Shown here one piece after another: positions 7,320-16,509 of a stretch of DNA of 39,547 nt. Position numbers and translations under genes: made by a program. How positions within the stretch are numbered: position 1 is the stretch's first letter; each line of letters opens with the position of its first letter. Location: NCBI GenBank assembly GCA_947581765.1, contig CANPVU010000014.1, forward strand, positions 1 through 39,547, in the 5' to 3' direction. Origin of the DNA: an uncultured Bacilli bacterium (GTDB lineage Bacteria > Bacillota_I > Bacilli_A > RF39 > UBA660). The notes under the pieces were generated by a model, which saw only the letters and a list, made by a program, of their open reading frames with translations, made no database searches and was not told the origin of the DNA.

Positions 7320-8657
7320 TTAATCCCCTTTTACTAATTTTTTAAAAGTATTTCCTTTTTCCTTAAAATTTTTAAAATATTCATAACTAGAAGCTGCAGG
7401 TGATAATAAACACACCTTATCTTTCATTGTAATTTTCTTTGCTAAATCCACTGCATCAGATAACAATTCAACTTTATATACATTAATATTGTTATTAGTT
7501 ATTGCATCTGCTATTTTATAACCAGTAGTAGGCATACATATTAAATTTCTAACTTTTCCTGTATTAAGATAATTTACAAATTCATCATATTCTATTCCTC
7601 TATCCATACCACCAAAAATTAGGGTATCAATATTTTTTATTGACTCTATAGCATTAATAGTAGCATTTGGAATAGTAGCAATTGAATCATTATAATAAAT
7701 TATACCATCATACTTTCCAACATACTCTAATCTATGTTCTAATCCCTTAAAATTATTAATAGTATTTATAGCTACATTAATATCTAAATCTAATATTTTA
7801 GCTATAGTAAGTACTATCATAATATTTCGAACATTATGACTTCCAAGTAAAAATCTTTCATCTAAAGTGTTATATAATTTTTCACCATTTAATACAACTG
7901 TATCATTTATCAAACTACATGTATTTAATGACTCATCGTTATTAAAAGTAACACCATATTTTATTCCTTTATATTTATCTGTAATATAACTATTTAAAGG
8001 TTCTATATCTTTACAATATATTGAATAATCATTCTCACCTTGAAATTTAAATATATTTAATTTATTCTCATGATAATGTTTTAATGTGCCACTATGATCT
8101 AGATGATCTTCATATAAATTAATAATTGCTGCTATATGTGGTGAAAAGTCAACAAATTCTAATTGTAAAGCAGCCATTTCAACAACCAACAATGTATCTT
8201 CTTTTATATTATCTATTTCATCTAATATAGGAGTTCCAATATTACCAAGTAACAACACATCCTTACCACTATTTTTTATTACCTCATACAACAAAGTACA
8301 AGTAGTACTTTTTCCTTTAGTAGCAGTTATTCCAATAACGTTTTGTTTATTATACTTAAGTAAAAATTCAAGTTGAGAGGTAAATTTAACATTAGACACA
8401 TCAATATCTTTTGTAATTACACCTGGACTTTTAATAACTAAATCATATTTTTCCAAATTAGATAAATAATCATCACCATGTATTATGGTAACATTTTTAT
8501 CATCAGATAATTTCTCACTCGTATCAACTTTATCTATTATTGTTAAATGTATATCTAAATATTTTCTAATAAATTTATATGTAGATACACCTTCAATACC
8601 AAAGCCTAATATAGCTATATTTTTATCTTTTAATTCATTTATTATATTTTCAATCAC
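7320..8657 (-). CDS. murD: UDP-N-acetylmuramoyl-L-alanine--glutamate ligase (MurD family)
   Basis: ATP-dependent Mur ligase that adds glutamate to UDP-MurNAc-L-Ala in the cytoplasm. An N-terminal Rossmann domain (NIAILGFGIEGVSTY) is followed by the ATP loop ITATKGKSTT, then LVVEMAALQLEFV and INLYEDHLDHSG of the central domain, and a C-terminal domain with FGGMDRG and LLSPAASSYEYFKNFKEKG. Length (445 residues) is normal. It starts with GTG and overlaps the stop of the upstream murL-like gene by 8 nt. That pairing suggests a MurD2-type enzyme that adds L-Glu, with the partner then inverting it to D-Glu. The sequence alone does not settle which glutamate isomer is used. The ATP loop reads TKGKST where most MurD have TNGKTT. 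Confidence 0.92.
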   Translation of the reverse strand: MIENIINELKDKNIAILGFGIEGVSTYKFIRKYLDIHLTIIDKVDTSEKLSDDKNVTIIHGDDYLSNLEKYDLVIKSPGVITKDIDVSNVKFTSQLEFLLKYNKQNVIGITATKGKSTTCTLLYEVIKNSGKDVLLLGNIGTPILDEIDNIKEDTLLVVEMAALQLEFVDFSPHIAAIINLYEDHLDHSGTLKHYHENKLNIFKFQGENDYSIYCKDIEPLNSYITDKYKGIKYGVTFNNDESLNTCSLINDTVVLNGEKLYNTLDERFLLGSHNVRNIMIVLTIAKILDLDINVAINTINNFKGLEHRLEYVGKYDGIIYYNDSIATIPNATINAIESIKNIDTLIFGGMDRGIEYDEFVNYLNTGKVRNLICMPTTGYKIADAITNNNINVYKVELLSDAVDLAKKITMKDKVCLLSPAASSYEYFKNFKEKGNTFKKLVKGD

Positions 8658-10008
8658 GACTAACTACCTCATTTACTCTATCTAATTCATTTTTTACTAA
8701 TTCTTCAAATTCCTTTGGTATATTATGCTCATTATTATAGTACCTTTTATAATCAAAACTTAATTCTAAAGGATAATTCTCTTTATAGTAATTTAACAAA
8801 TAAGGTAAATTTTTATTACTATTTTTATTTATAACCAAACTTACGGCATATCTAACTTCACTATATGATCCAACACATTCAAATGGTTTTGTTTTAGAAT
8901 ATCCGAGTAATTCTATAAATGTATCTAATAAATTTCGATTTTCATATAAGTTCTCACCAAATATATCAATTAACTCTTTATCTGATAAAAATGGACTTAA
9001 TATTATATATACAAATAAACATTTAGGACAATTACAACACCATTTCCAAGGAGTACTCTTACTTCCTACATTACAACTTTTAAATATTTGATGATATTCT
9101 TTATATTGTGAAAACAACATACCTATTTGAAATTCAGATAAACATCTAAGTAAACTAAAATATTTAATATCTATATTAAAATATTTTTTCGTATAATCAT
9201 TAAAATCTTTTTCAAATTCATAAGTCTTTGAATATTGATGATTAATCTTAGTACCTATTACAGTAGGCTCATTAGCACTTGCTTCATTAGATAATACAAT
9301 ATATTTTTTACCAGTTAAGTAAGCAGTTAAATATGATATAAATGCTACCAAAGAACTAAATGGTGTATGTCCATTTAAATATCCTTGTTTATTTAGTTCT
9401 AACAAGTTTTTATCAATGGTTCTATTAATCCCAATATATGTATCATATCCTGCTACTTTAGTACAATCTATTGATACTTGCTTAGAATAAATCATAAAGC
9501 AAGTATTATCAAGACCCTTCAAAATATTTAAAGATACACAAGAGTCTTTTCCACCACCAATTGCTACTAAATTACCTTTACCTACATAATCTGTTTTTTT
9601 AACAAACTCTTTTGAATGAGTACAAGTAATATTCATAAATTCATCTATACTACAATCAATATTATTTACATACATGAACTCACCTAGTCCATAATAATAT
9701 AATTTTTTAAACCAAGCGATTTGTTCATCATCTATATACCCTGCTTTAATTTCTACATTAGGACTACATGTACATTTAAAATAACTAATTAATTCTATTA
9801 ATCCAATATGGAAAACAATATAATTTAACAAACTATTATCAATATCTTTTCTGATTATATCTTTTTTTATTCCTATAGTAGGATTAAATTCAGTTAATCC
9901 AGGAATACTAAAATAAAATTTAAATAAATAATTTGTATCAGCTTCATCTATCTCATATTTTTCATAAATAAATTTTGGATATTTTAATCTTAACTCTTTA
10001 AAGTCCAT
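8650..10008 (-). CDS. murL: MurL-like UDP-MurNAc-L-Ala-L-Glu epimerase
   Basis: Protein of 452 residues that I match to MurL, described in Xanthomonas, which inverts the terminal L-Glu of UDP-MurNAc-L-Ala-L-Glu in an ATP-dependent way. The main evidence is a PP-loop-like GGGKDS at residues 151-156, a long conserved middle with SNEASANEPTV, KINHQYSKTYEFEKDF and SLLRCLSEFQI, and a cysteine cluster WCCNCPKCLF at 323-332 that may bind metal. It overlaps murD by 8 nt, exactly the partner expected. If right, the cell makes D-Glu in the nucleotide precursor rather than with glutamate racemase MurI. The start follows AGGTGGTAAT. Family memory, not a search, supports the name; an unrelated PP-loop enzyme is the alternative. 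Confidence 0.75.
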   Translation of the reverse strand: MDFKELRLKYPKFIYEKYEIDEADTNYLFKFYFSIPGLTEFNPTIGIKKDIIRKDIDNSLLNYIVFHIGLIELISYFKCTCSPNVEIKAGYIDDEQIAWFKKLYYYGLGEFMYVNNIDCSIDEFMNITCTHSKEFVKKTDYVGKGNLVAIGGGKDSCVSLNILKGLDNTCFMIYSKQVSIDCTKVAGYDTYIGINRTIDKNLLELNKQGYLNGHTPFSSLVAFISYLTAYLTGKKYIVLSNEASANEPTVIGTKINHQYSKTYEFEKDFNDYTKKYFNIDIKYFSLLRCLSEFQIGMLFSQYKEYHQIFKSCNVGSKSTPWKWCCNCPKCLFVYIILSPFLSDKELIDIFGENLYENRNLLDTFIELLGYSKTKPFECVGSYSEVRYAVSLVINKNSNKNLPYLLNYYKENYPLELSFDYKRYYNNEHNIPKEFEELVKNELDRVNEVVSRD

Positions 10009-10031
10009 ATTACCACCTACTTAATTATATC

Positions 10032-10070
10032 AAAAAAAATAAGATAATAGTATACAAAGTACATTATCTT
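10032..10070 (-). terminator. Second terminator below tRNA-Glu
   Basis: AAGATAAT (10041-10048) pairs with ATTATCTT (10063-10070), with three more inner pairs past a bulge. The minus-strand RNA continues as a run of U (10039-10032). The murL start follows, with a possible extended -10 TGATATAAT at 10024-10032 that is very close to the ribosome site. Confidence 0.6.
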
Positions 10071-10082
10071 ACTATATTAACC

Positions 10083-10112
10083 TAAATTAAAACTCCACTA
10101 TAAAATGGAGTT
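10083..10112 (-). terminator. First terminator below tRNA-Glu
   Basis: AACTCCA (10091-10097) and TGGAGTT (10106-10112) form a 7-bp stem with an 8-nt loop; on the minus strand it is followed by TTAATTTAGG. It lies 12 nt past the tRNA CCA end. Confidence 0.55.
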
Positions 10113-10123
10113 GATATTCACTT

Positions 10124-10200
10124 TGGTAGCCTGTACGGGATTCGGACCCGTGAATGTCGCCTTGAGAGGGCGATGTGTTAAACCACTTCACCAACAGGCC
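10124..10200 (-). tRNA. tRNA-Glu (anticodon CTC)
   Basis: Complete cloverleaf with encoded CCA. Acceptor GGCCTGT pairs with ACAGGCT (first pair G-U), anticodon stem TCGCC/GGCGA, seven-base loop CTCTCAA giving anticodon CTC at 10164-10166, T arm ACGGG-TCCGAAT-CCCGT, discriminator A. The body closely matches B. subtilis tRNA-Glu, which has TTC instead. CTC reads only GAG, so a second tRNA-Glu(TTC) must exist elsewhere for GAA, the favoured codon in this AT-rich genome. Confidence 0.93.
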
Positions 10201-10230
10201 ATAAATAGTGCATTAGCAAATGACATTATC

Positions 10231-10259
10231 ATTTTAACATAAAACTAATATTTAAACAA
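10231..10259 (-). promoter_or_regulatory. Promoter of tRNA-Glu
   Basis: Minus strand TTGTTT, 17-bp spacer, TAAAAT with TGT before the -10; predicted start about 24 nt above the tRNA. Above it, 10260-10373 holds no gene; it contains a 14-bp palindrome AAAGATTAATCTTT at 10313-10326 of unknown role. Confidence 0.5.
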
Positions 10260-10366
10260 TCAATTTTAGTAATTTATTAAAAAAAAAGTTAATTTTCGTT
10301 TATAACAATCTGAAAGATTAATCTTTGAGTATTAAGTTTTATTATCTTATAATTTATATATTTAAA

Positions 10367-10402
10367 ATAGAAAAAAAGTAAACATTTTTTCTGTTTACTT
10401 TT
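10367..10402 (-). terminator. Terminator of surface protein gene 1
   Basis: AAAAGTAAACA (10374-10384) and TGTTTACTTTT (10392-10402) form an 11-bp perfect stem with a 7-nt loop, followed on the minus strand by TTTCT. It ends the four-gene cluster. Confidence 0.8.
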
Positions 10403-10413
10403 AATCTTATTAA

Positions 10414-13392
10414 TTATTTCGATAATTTCTTTTTATTATATTGAGAAAATACAATAAATCCTCCAAGTAATAATACTAGTGATGCAGAAAATAATGTTAA
10501 ATATTTTGTTATTTCATCTACTGTTTCAACAATACCTTCTACTCTTCTTATTCTCTCATCTACCATTTTTATTTCTTGTTCATCTTCACGTGCTGTAAAT
10601 GTTACATCGCTTGCTTTCTGATATCCAGCTGGTGCTTTCTTTTCATGCAATGTATACTTCTTACCTACCTCTAGTTTTGCATCTACATTATGTACTTTAT
10701 CATTACTTGTCCATTCTTCTATTACTTTTCCATTACTATCTAGTAGCTGTAATTGTGCTCCTTCAAGTAACTTACCTTCTTTGTTTGTTTTAAGTATTTT
10801 TACAAATGGCTCCCCTTTTACTATTATTTTGTTATCTAACATTTTAATAATTTGATTTTCTTCTGTATTTTCTACTATAAATTTTACATCATCAGATATT
10901 TCATATCCTTCTGGTGCACTTACTTCATGTAATGTATATTTTTTACCAATTTCTAATTTAGCTTGTACTCTATGTACGGTACCATCACTTATCCAATCTT
11001 CTAATACAGTACGATTAGAGTCTAATATTTGTAAACGAGCACCAGCTAATAATTTGTCATTCCAATCTATTTTTTCAACAAATATACCAAGAACTATTTT
11101 TTGATCTTCCATTTCTACTATTTGATTTTTATTATTTGCTTCTAATACAAATTTTACATCATCTGCTTTTTTATATCCTACTGGAGATTCTTTTTCTCTT
11201 AGGTAATATGTTTGTCCTGGATTTAATCCCTCTTTTACAACATGTGATTTGCCATCTGATATCCACTCTTCTAATACATATCCATGTTCATCTACTATCT
11301 GTAATGTTGCACCAACAAGATAATTATGATTTTCATCATATTTATTTACAATAAGTTGTGTATCTATTATGTCATAATCATTTGTTTGTGTATCATCATA
11401 TGTAAAAACTACATCTTTTGATGGTTGATAATTATCTGGTGAATATGCTTCTCTTATTATATATTTTTTTCCCTTTTTTAAGTTAGTCTTAAGTTTATAT
11501 GTTAAACCATTAGTTGTCCATTCTTCAAGTATTTCTTCATTTTCATTTAAAAGTTGCATTTTTGCGCCTTTTACAGGATTTTTTAAAGCATCTATTTTAT
11601 TAACATTAACGTCTTTTTCTTCCATTTTAACTGCATTAGCTATAGATATAGTTCCTGTATATCCTCTATACTGTTGATGTACCTCTCCTTTTTCATGATG
11701 ATATTCTTTTGCAATTATTGTGCCTGAATGATTTCCAGTGGCACCAGTAACACTTGCACTTGGTGCAAGTATTATACCTGCTGTTGCAGCCATCGTTTCA
11801 ATTTTTCCATCAAATGGTTTTACTTCATCATTTTCTTTTTTGTAGAAATTATATATTACTTTTGACCCATTTTCAAATACAAATGTTTCTCCTACCTCTT
11901 TTTCACCATCACGGAAGTTTTCTCCGCCTATTTCAACTTTAGAATCTGAATTAACATTAGTACAATCTACATTTACAACAATATACTCTCGTCCATCTGT
12001 ACTAAAGTTTATATTTTTTTTAGCTATCTGCTCAGCAGTTAAATAATATATTTTTAAATCTTTACTATCTATTGCTCCAACTAACATTTTGCTAACATCA
12101 TTTAATTTTTCAAATTCATTTTCAAAATCAATTTTATTATATCTTTGAGTATCGGATTGCTCAGTATCGACCATTCCGGCTTTTATTAACTTAATGTTAT
12201 TTTCACTGCCATTAAATTTTTCATCATTATATAATTTATTATATAAATCTTCAGAATCAACTACTAAAGTTCCTGGATTTCTAAGTTTTACATCACTTGG
12301 TGTTATCTCTTTTCCATTGTCACCATTATAAGAACCAATATAATTAAAATTAACCACTTGTTTTGATATATTAATATCATTTTCTTTTGGTATTGTAACA
12401 GTTATTTCATTATCATGCTCGTCTTTAAATGTTCCATCTACATTAACAGATTGTCCATTAATATTTTCAGATACAGAATATGAACCTGCTTTTAAACCAT
12501 CAAATGTTACACTGCAGTTTCCTTTTGAATCAGTAATACAAGATTTAGTCTTAAATGGAGTTTTCGTTTCATCTGTTTTATTAAGTTCAATGTTTACTTT
12601 CTCACCAACTGCAGGTCCATTAACTGTACCATTATTAGTTGATTTAAGGAATTTCTTTTGAACAACTATTTTATGTGTTTCAGCCGATTCGTAAAAACCT
12701 TTATAATTATTTTCACTTAAACCAAAATCTGACTCTAATTGATGAGCATTCTCTACTGCAATTGTTGATTCAATATCAGCCTTTAACCAAAAATCACGTG
12801 CAAACACTCCAAAACTATATGCAAAGTCTAATTGTGGTAAAATTTCTTCAGTAGTGTATTTTCTTCCATCTAACGACCTTACAACTATTTCAATAGAACC
12901 ATCATTTTTATTTGTCATATTAACATCAGTTTTAATCGAAATTTTATATGATCCATTAACTATATCTCCATCGTTTATCTGATTAAAATTGTTTTCATCA
13001 AATTTCATAGAATCTGATATTTCAACATCTTTATCCATTTTTTGAGTAGCAACAACTACATCAAAATCATGATCTTCTATAGAATGTTTTCCACCACCAT
13101 TTTGATCATATGCATCCTCAGTTATTACTTTTGATTGATTAGCCTGTAATTTAATTGCAACTCTATGATTATTTTCTTTTGAAGTAAGAAACACATATAT
13201 AATTTCATTATCATGAATTGGTTTTCCCTTATCATCCAAATACCTAAAAGTTGCCGTTATTTTATTTTCACCAACCGTTTTAGGTACCGCTGTTTTTACT
13301 CCGTTTGACATTTTTGTAGTTGAAAATACTACTGTTAAAGCTATAACAACTACAATACTAAAAATAATCCTTTTAATACTTTCCTTCCTCAT
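10414..13392 (-). CDS. SpaA-repeat surface protein 1 (choice-of-anchor A type)
   Basis: Large membrane-tethered surface protein, 992 residues, last of four tandem paralogues. Order of parts: membrane segment about 8-27; beta-rich domain about 44-180; choice-of-anchor-A-like domain opening at SFGVFARDFWLKADIESTIAVE (193-214) and closing at ATAGIILAPSASVTGATGNHSGTIIAKEYHH (536-566); a Cna-B-like insert about 240-335 with a CxxxxxxxC pair (285, 293); four SpaA-like repeats about 592-945, each with GAxxQLLD-type, EEWxSDG, GKKYxLxExxAPxGY and a final D; then RRVEGIVETVDEITKY, a membrane segment about 957-978 and a KKK tail. The repeats carry Lys, Glu and Asp where SpaA domains form isopeptide bonds. 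No LPXTG is present. Likely an adhesin or stalk; the ligand is unknown. The ATG follows AAAGGTGATAG. Confidence 0.82.
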   Translation of the reverse strand: MRKESIKRIIFSIVVVIALTVVFSTTKMSNGVKTAVPKTVGENKITATFRYLDDKGKPIHDNEIIYVFLTSKENNHRVAIKLQANQSKVITEDAYDQNGGGKHSIEDHDFDVVVATQKMDKDVEISDSMKFDENNFNQINDGDIVNGSYKISIKTDVNMTNKNDGSIEIVVRSLDGRKYTTEEILPQLDFAYSFGVFARDFWLKADIESTIAVENAHQLESDFGLSENNYKGFYESAETHKIVVQKKFLKSTNNGTVNGPAVGEKVNIELNKTDETKTPFKTKSCITDSKGNCSVTFDGLKAGSYSVSENINGQSVNVDGTFKDEHDNEITVTIPKENDINISKQVVNFNYIGSYNGDNGKEITPSDVKLRNPGTLVVDSEDLYNKLYNDEKFNGSENNIKLIKAGMVDTEQSDTQRYNKIDFENEFEKLNDVSKMLVGAIDSKDLKIYYLTAEQIAKKNINFSTDGREYIVVNVDCTNVNSDSKVEIGGENFRDGEKEVGETFVFENGSKVIYNFYKKENDEVKPFDGKIETMAATAGIILAPSASVTGATGNHSGTIIAKEYHHEKGEVHQQYRGYTGTISIANAVKMEEKDVNVNKIDALKNPVKGAKMQLLNENEEILEEWTTNGLTYKLKTNLKKGKKYIIREAYSPDNYQPSKDVVFTYDDTQTNDYDIIDTQLIVNKYDENHNYLVGATLQIVDEHGYVLEEWISDGKSHVVKEGLNPGQTYYLREKESPVGYKKADDVKFVLEANNKNQIVEMEDQKIVLGIFVEKIDWNDKLLAGARLQILDSNRTVLEDWISDGTVHRVQAKLEIGKKYTLHEVSAPEGYEISDDVKFIVENTEENQIIKMLDNKIIVKGEPFVKILKTNKEGKLLEGAQLQLLDSNGKVIEEWTSNDKVHNVDAKLEVGKKYTLHEKKAPAGYQKASDVTFTAREDEQEIKMVDERIRRVEGIVETVDEITKYLTLFSASLVLLLGGFIVFSQYNKKKLSK

Positions 13393-13419
13393 ATTCTATC
13401 ACCTTTATTATACATATAG

Positions 13420-13448
13420 ATTATACCACATTATTCGACAAAACAAAA
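13420..13448 (-). promoter_or_regulatory. Promoter of surface protein gene 1
   Basis: Minus strand extended -10 TGTGGTATAAT; the -35 is poor (TTTTGT at 17 bp). The upstream context TTTTGTCGAATA resembles that of gene 4 (TTTTGACAAAATATGGTATACT), which may reflect a shared control element. Confidence 0.55.
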
Positions 13449-13457
13449 TAATTGTAA

Positions 13458-13491
13458 AAAAAGAAATTACCTATTTAGATAATTTCTTTTT
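13458..13491 (-). terminator. Terminator of surface protein gene 2, overlapping its last codons
   Basis: AAAAAGAAATTA and its exact inverse TAATTTCTTTTT (13458-13469, 13480-13491) form a 12-bp stem that spans the stop codon. In the mRNA the first arm is the codons for the KKL of the C-terminal KKKLSK tail, and the second arm supplies the U tract. Confidence 0.7.
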
Positions 13492-16407
13492 ATTATATTG
13501 AGAAAATATAATAAATCCTCCAAGTAATAACACTAGTGATGCAGAAAATAATGTTAAATATTTTGTTATTTCATCTACTGTTTCAACAATACCCTCTACT
13601 CTTCTTATTCTCTCATCTATCATTTTTATTTCTTGTTCACCTTCACGTGCCGTAAATGTTACATCGCCTGCTTTCTGATATCCATCTGGTGCTTTCTTTT
13701 CATGCAATGTATACTTCTTACCTACCTCTAGTTTTGCATCTACATTATGTACTTTATCATTACTTGTCCATTCTTCTATTACTTTTCCATTACTATCTAG
13801 TAGCTGTAATTGTGCTCCTTCAAGTAACTTACCTTCTTTGTTTGTTTTAAGTATTTTTACAAATGGTTCTCCAGCTATCTTAATTTTGTTATCTGTAATT
13901 TTAATTACTTGCTCTTCCTCAGTATTTTCTACTGTAAATTCTACATCTGGAGACACTTCATATCCTTCTGGTGCACTTACCTCATGTAATATATATTTTT
14001 CACCAATATTTAACTTAGTTTGAACTTTATATGAAGAACCATCTGATACCCATTCTTCAACTAAAGTTTTATTACTATCTAATATTTGTAAATGTGCTCC
14101 AGCTAATAATTTGTCATTCCAATCTTTTTTCTCAACAGATATATTAACAATTAATTTTTGATCTTCCATTTCTACAGTTTGATTTTTTCCATCAGCATTT
14201 AAAGTAAATTCTACATCTTCTGATTCTTTATATCCTAATGGTGCATATTTTTCGTGTAAGAAATATTTTTGACCTATATTTAAACTTTCTTTTACTATAT
14301 GTGGTGTTCCATCTGATATCCATTCTTCTAGTACGTATCCATGCTCATCTACTATTTGTAGTGTTGCTCCTGATAAATACTGACGATTTTCATCATATTT
14401 ATTTACAATAAGTTGTGTATCTACAATGTTATAATTTTGTTCTTTAGTTTCATCATAAATAAATTCAAAATCTTTTGATGGCTGATAATTATCTGGTGCA
14501 TATGCTTCTCTTATAGTATATTTTTTTCCTTTTTTCAAACTAGTTGTCAACTTATGCGTAGTTCCATTAGTTGTCCATTCTTCAAGTATATCACCATTAT
14601 CATTTAAAAGTTGCATTTTTGCTCCAACAACCGGCTTGCTTAGCGCATCAATTTTGTTTATATTAACGTCTTTTTCTTCTATATTTATTTTATTTGCAAT
14701 GGATAACGAACCAGTTATACCTCTAAATTGTTGATGTACCTCACCTGTAGTATGGTGGTATTCTTTTGCTATTACAGTGCCTGAATGATTTCCAGTAGCA
14801 CCATATACCGTCGCACTTGGTGCAAGTATTATACCTGCTGTTGCACCTTTAGTTTCTATTGTCCCACTGAAAGGTTTAATTACATCTCCATTCCTTACAT
14901 AGAAATTATATATTACCTTTGACCCTTCTTCATATACGAAGGTCTTTCCTACTTCTAATTCACCATCTCGATAATTTTCTCCGCCTATTTCAACTTTAGA
15001 ATCTGAATTAACATTAGTACAATCTACATTTACTACAATATATTGTTTTTTATCTGTATTAAAATTTATATTTTTATTCTTTATTTGTTCACTTGTTAAA
15101 TAGTAAATTTTTATATCTTCACTATCTATAGCGCCCGCTAATCTAGTACTAACATCATTTAATTTGTCAAACTCATTTTCAAAATCAATTTTTTGATAAT
15201 TTTCTGATACATTTTCATTTAAATTAACTAATTTAATTTTCTCTTCAGTCCCATTAAATTTATCAACAGACTTTAGTTTATCATATAATGTTTGTGACTC
15301 AACAACTAATGTACCTGGTTCACGCAATTTAAATTTTTCTGTTGGAATACTTGAATCTGCATCACCTATGTAATTATAATTTACGTTTTGCTTTGATATT
15401 GTAATATCATTTTTTTCAGGTATTGTCACAGTAATATCATTACCATTTTCATCTTGTACAATCTCACTTTTGGTAATTTCTTTACCATTTATTTTTTCAG
15501 AAACGAAATAAGATCCAGCAACTAATTTATCAAATGTTACACTACATCTTCCTTTTGAATCTGTCACACATTTTTTTGTTTGAATTGGATTTTGTGTTCC
15601 ATCTTTTTTATTAAGTTCAATAGTCACTTCTTCACCATTAGCTAATCCGGACTCATTTTTTGTAAATTTTTTCCCAACGACTATTTTATGAGTTTCAGCA
15701 GAATCGTAAAATCCTTCATAATTATGTTCGCTTAAACCAAAATCAGATTCCAATTTATTAGCTTTCTCTACTGCAATTGTTGCCTCTACGTCAGCTTCTA
15801 ACCAAAATTGTCGTGCGAATATTCCAAAACTATACGCAAGGTCAAGTGGGGGTAATATTTCATCAATAGTATATTTTCTACCCTCTAATGATCTTACAAT
15901 TATTTCAATTGAGCCATTATTCTTATTTCTCATATCTACATCTTTTTTTATTTCAATTCTATATGATCCGTTTACAATTTGACCATTTTCAATTTTATCA
16001 AATTCATTTTCTTCAAATTTTGTAGAATCTGTTACTTTGACATCTTTATCCTTTTTTTGAGTTGCAACAATAACTTCAAATTCTTCATCTTCTAAAGGAT
16101 GTTTTCCTTGTCCATTTTGATCATAAGCATCTAGAACGATTTTTTCAGTTGAATTTGCTTGTAGTTTAAAAGTCTTTCTATGATTACTTGTTTTGGATGT
16201 AAGAAAAACATATATTATCTTATTTCCATTAATAGGTTTTCCCTTATCATCCAAATATCTAAATGTTGCAGTAATTTGGTTTTTTCCTACTGTTTTAGGT
16301 ACAGCAGTTTTTACTCCATTTGTCATCTTTGTAATTGAAAAAGCAACCGTTAATGCTATAACAACTACAACACTAAATATAAATCTTTTTATAGCTACCT
16401 TTTTCAT
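13471..16407 (-). CDS. SpaA-repeat surface protein 2 (choice-of-anchor A type)
   Basis: Paralogue of the protein at 10414-13392, 978 residues, same order of parts: N-terminal membrane segment (FSVVVVIALTVAF), beta-rich domain, choice-of-anchor-A-like domain with SFGIFARQFWLEADVEATIAVE and ILAPSATVYGATGNHSG, a Cna-B-like insert with the KCVTDSKGRC cysteine pair, four SpaA-like repeats, then the pre-anchor RRVEGIVETVDEITKY, a membrane segment and KKKLSK. Its last repeat and anchor are nearly the same as in protein 1 (about four residue changes in 130), and 13686-13866 is identical in DNA to 10629-10809, which indicates recent gene conversion or duplication there; the N-terminal halves are much more diverged. 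It has its own promoter (16448-16477) and terminator. The ATG follows GTAGGTGATTAAAT. Confidence 0.82.
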   Translation of the reverse strand: MKKVAIKRFIFSVVVVIALTVAFSITKMTNGVKTAVPKTVGKNQITATFRYLDDKGKPINGNKIIYVFLTSKTSNHRKTFKLQANSTEKIVLDAYDQNGQGKHPLEDEEFEVIVATQKKDKDVKVTDSTKFEENEFDKIENGQIVNGSYRIEIKKDVDMRNKNNGSIEIIVRSLEGRKYTIDEILPPLDLAYSFGIFARQFWLEADVEATIAVEKANKLESDFGLSEHNYEGFYDSAETHKIVVGKKFTKNESGLANGEEVTIELNKKDGTQNPIQTKKCVTDSKGRCSVTFDKLVAGSYFVSEKINGKEITKSEIVQDENGNDITVTIPEKNDITISKQNVNYNYIGDADSSIPTEKFKLREPGTLVVESQTLYDKLKSVDKFNGTEEKIKLVNLNENVSENYQKIDFENEFDKLNDVSTRLAGAIDSEDIKIYYLTSEQIKNKNINFNTDKKQYIVVNVDCTNVNSDSKVEIGGENYRDGELEVGKTFVYEEGSKVIYNFYVRNGDVIKPFSGTIETKGATAGIILAPSATVYGATGNHSGTVIAKEYHHTTGEVHQQFRGITGSLSIANKINIEEKDVNINKIDALSKPVVGAKMQLLNDNGDILEEWTTNGTTHKLTTSLKKGKKYTIREAYAPDNYQPSKDFEFIYDETKEQNYNIVDTQLIVNKYDENRQYLSGATLQIVDEHGYVLEEWISDGTPHIVKESLNIGQKYFLHEKYAPLGYKESEDVEFTLNADGKNQTVEMEDQKLIVNISVEKKDWNDKLLAGAHLQILDSNKTLVEEWVSDGSSYKVQTKLNIGEKYILHEVSAPEGYEVSPDVEFTVENTEEEQVIKITDNKIKIAGEPFVKILKTNKEGKLLEGAQLQLLDSNGKVIEEWTSNDKVHNVDAKLEVGKKYTLHEKKAPDGYQKAGDVTFTAREGEQEIKMIDERIRRVEGIVETVDEITKYLTLFSASLVLLLGGFIIFSQYNKKKLSK

Positions 16408-16447
16408 ATTTAATCACCTACTTATAATATATAAATTACAACATAAT

Positions 16448-16477
16448 ATTCTAAACATTAAATAATAATATTGTCAA
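16448..16477 (-). promoter_or_regulatory. Promoter of surface protein gene 2
   Basis: Minus strand TTGACA, 18-bp spacer, TAGAAT. The -35 hexamer begins in the U tract of the terminator of gene 3, so termination and re-initiation are fused in about 30 bp. Confidence 0.6.
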
Positions 16478-16509
16478 AAAGAAACTATCTATTGTGATAA
16501 TTTCTTTTT
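16476..16509 (-). terminator. Terminator of surface protein gene 3, overlapping its last codons
   Basis: AAAAAGAAACTATC (16476-16489) and GATAATTTCTTTTT (16496-16509) form a 14-bp stem with one mismatch across the stop codon; as in gene 2 the coding arm encodes the KKKL of the tail. Confidence 0.6.

Noticed and set aside
10629-13866. CRISPR or satellite-like array
   Set aside because: The repeats are coding SpaA modules of about 90 residues with diverged copies, not short identical repeats with spacers.
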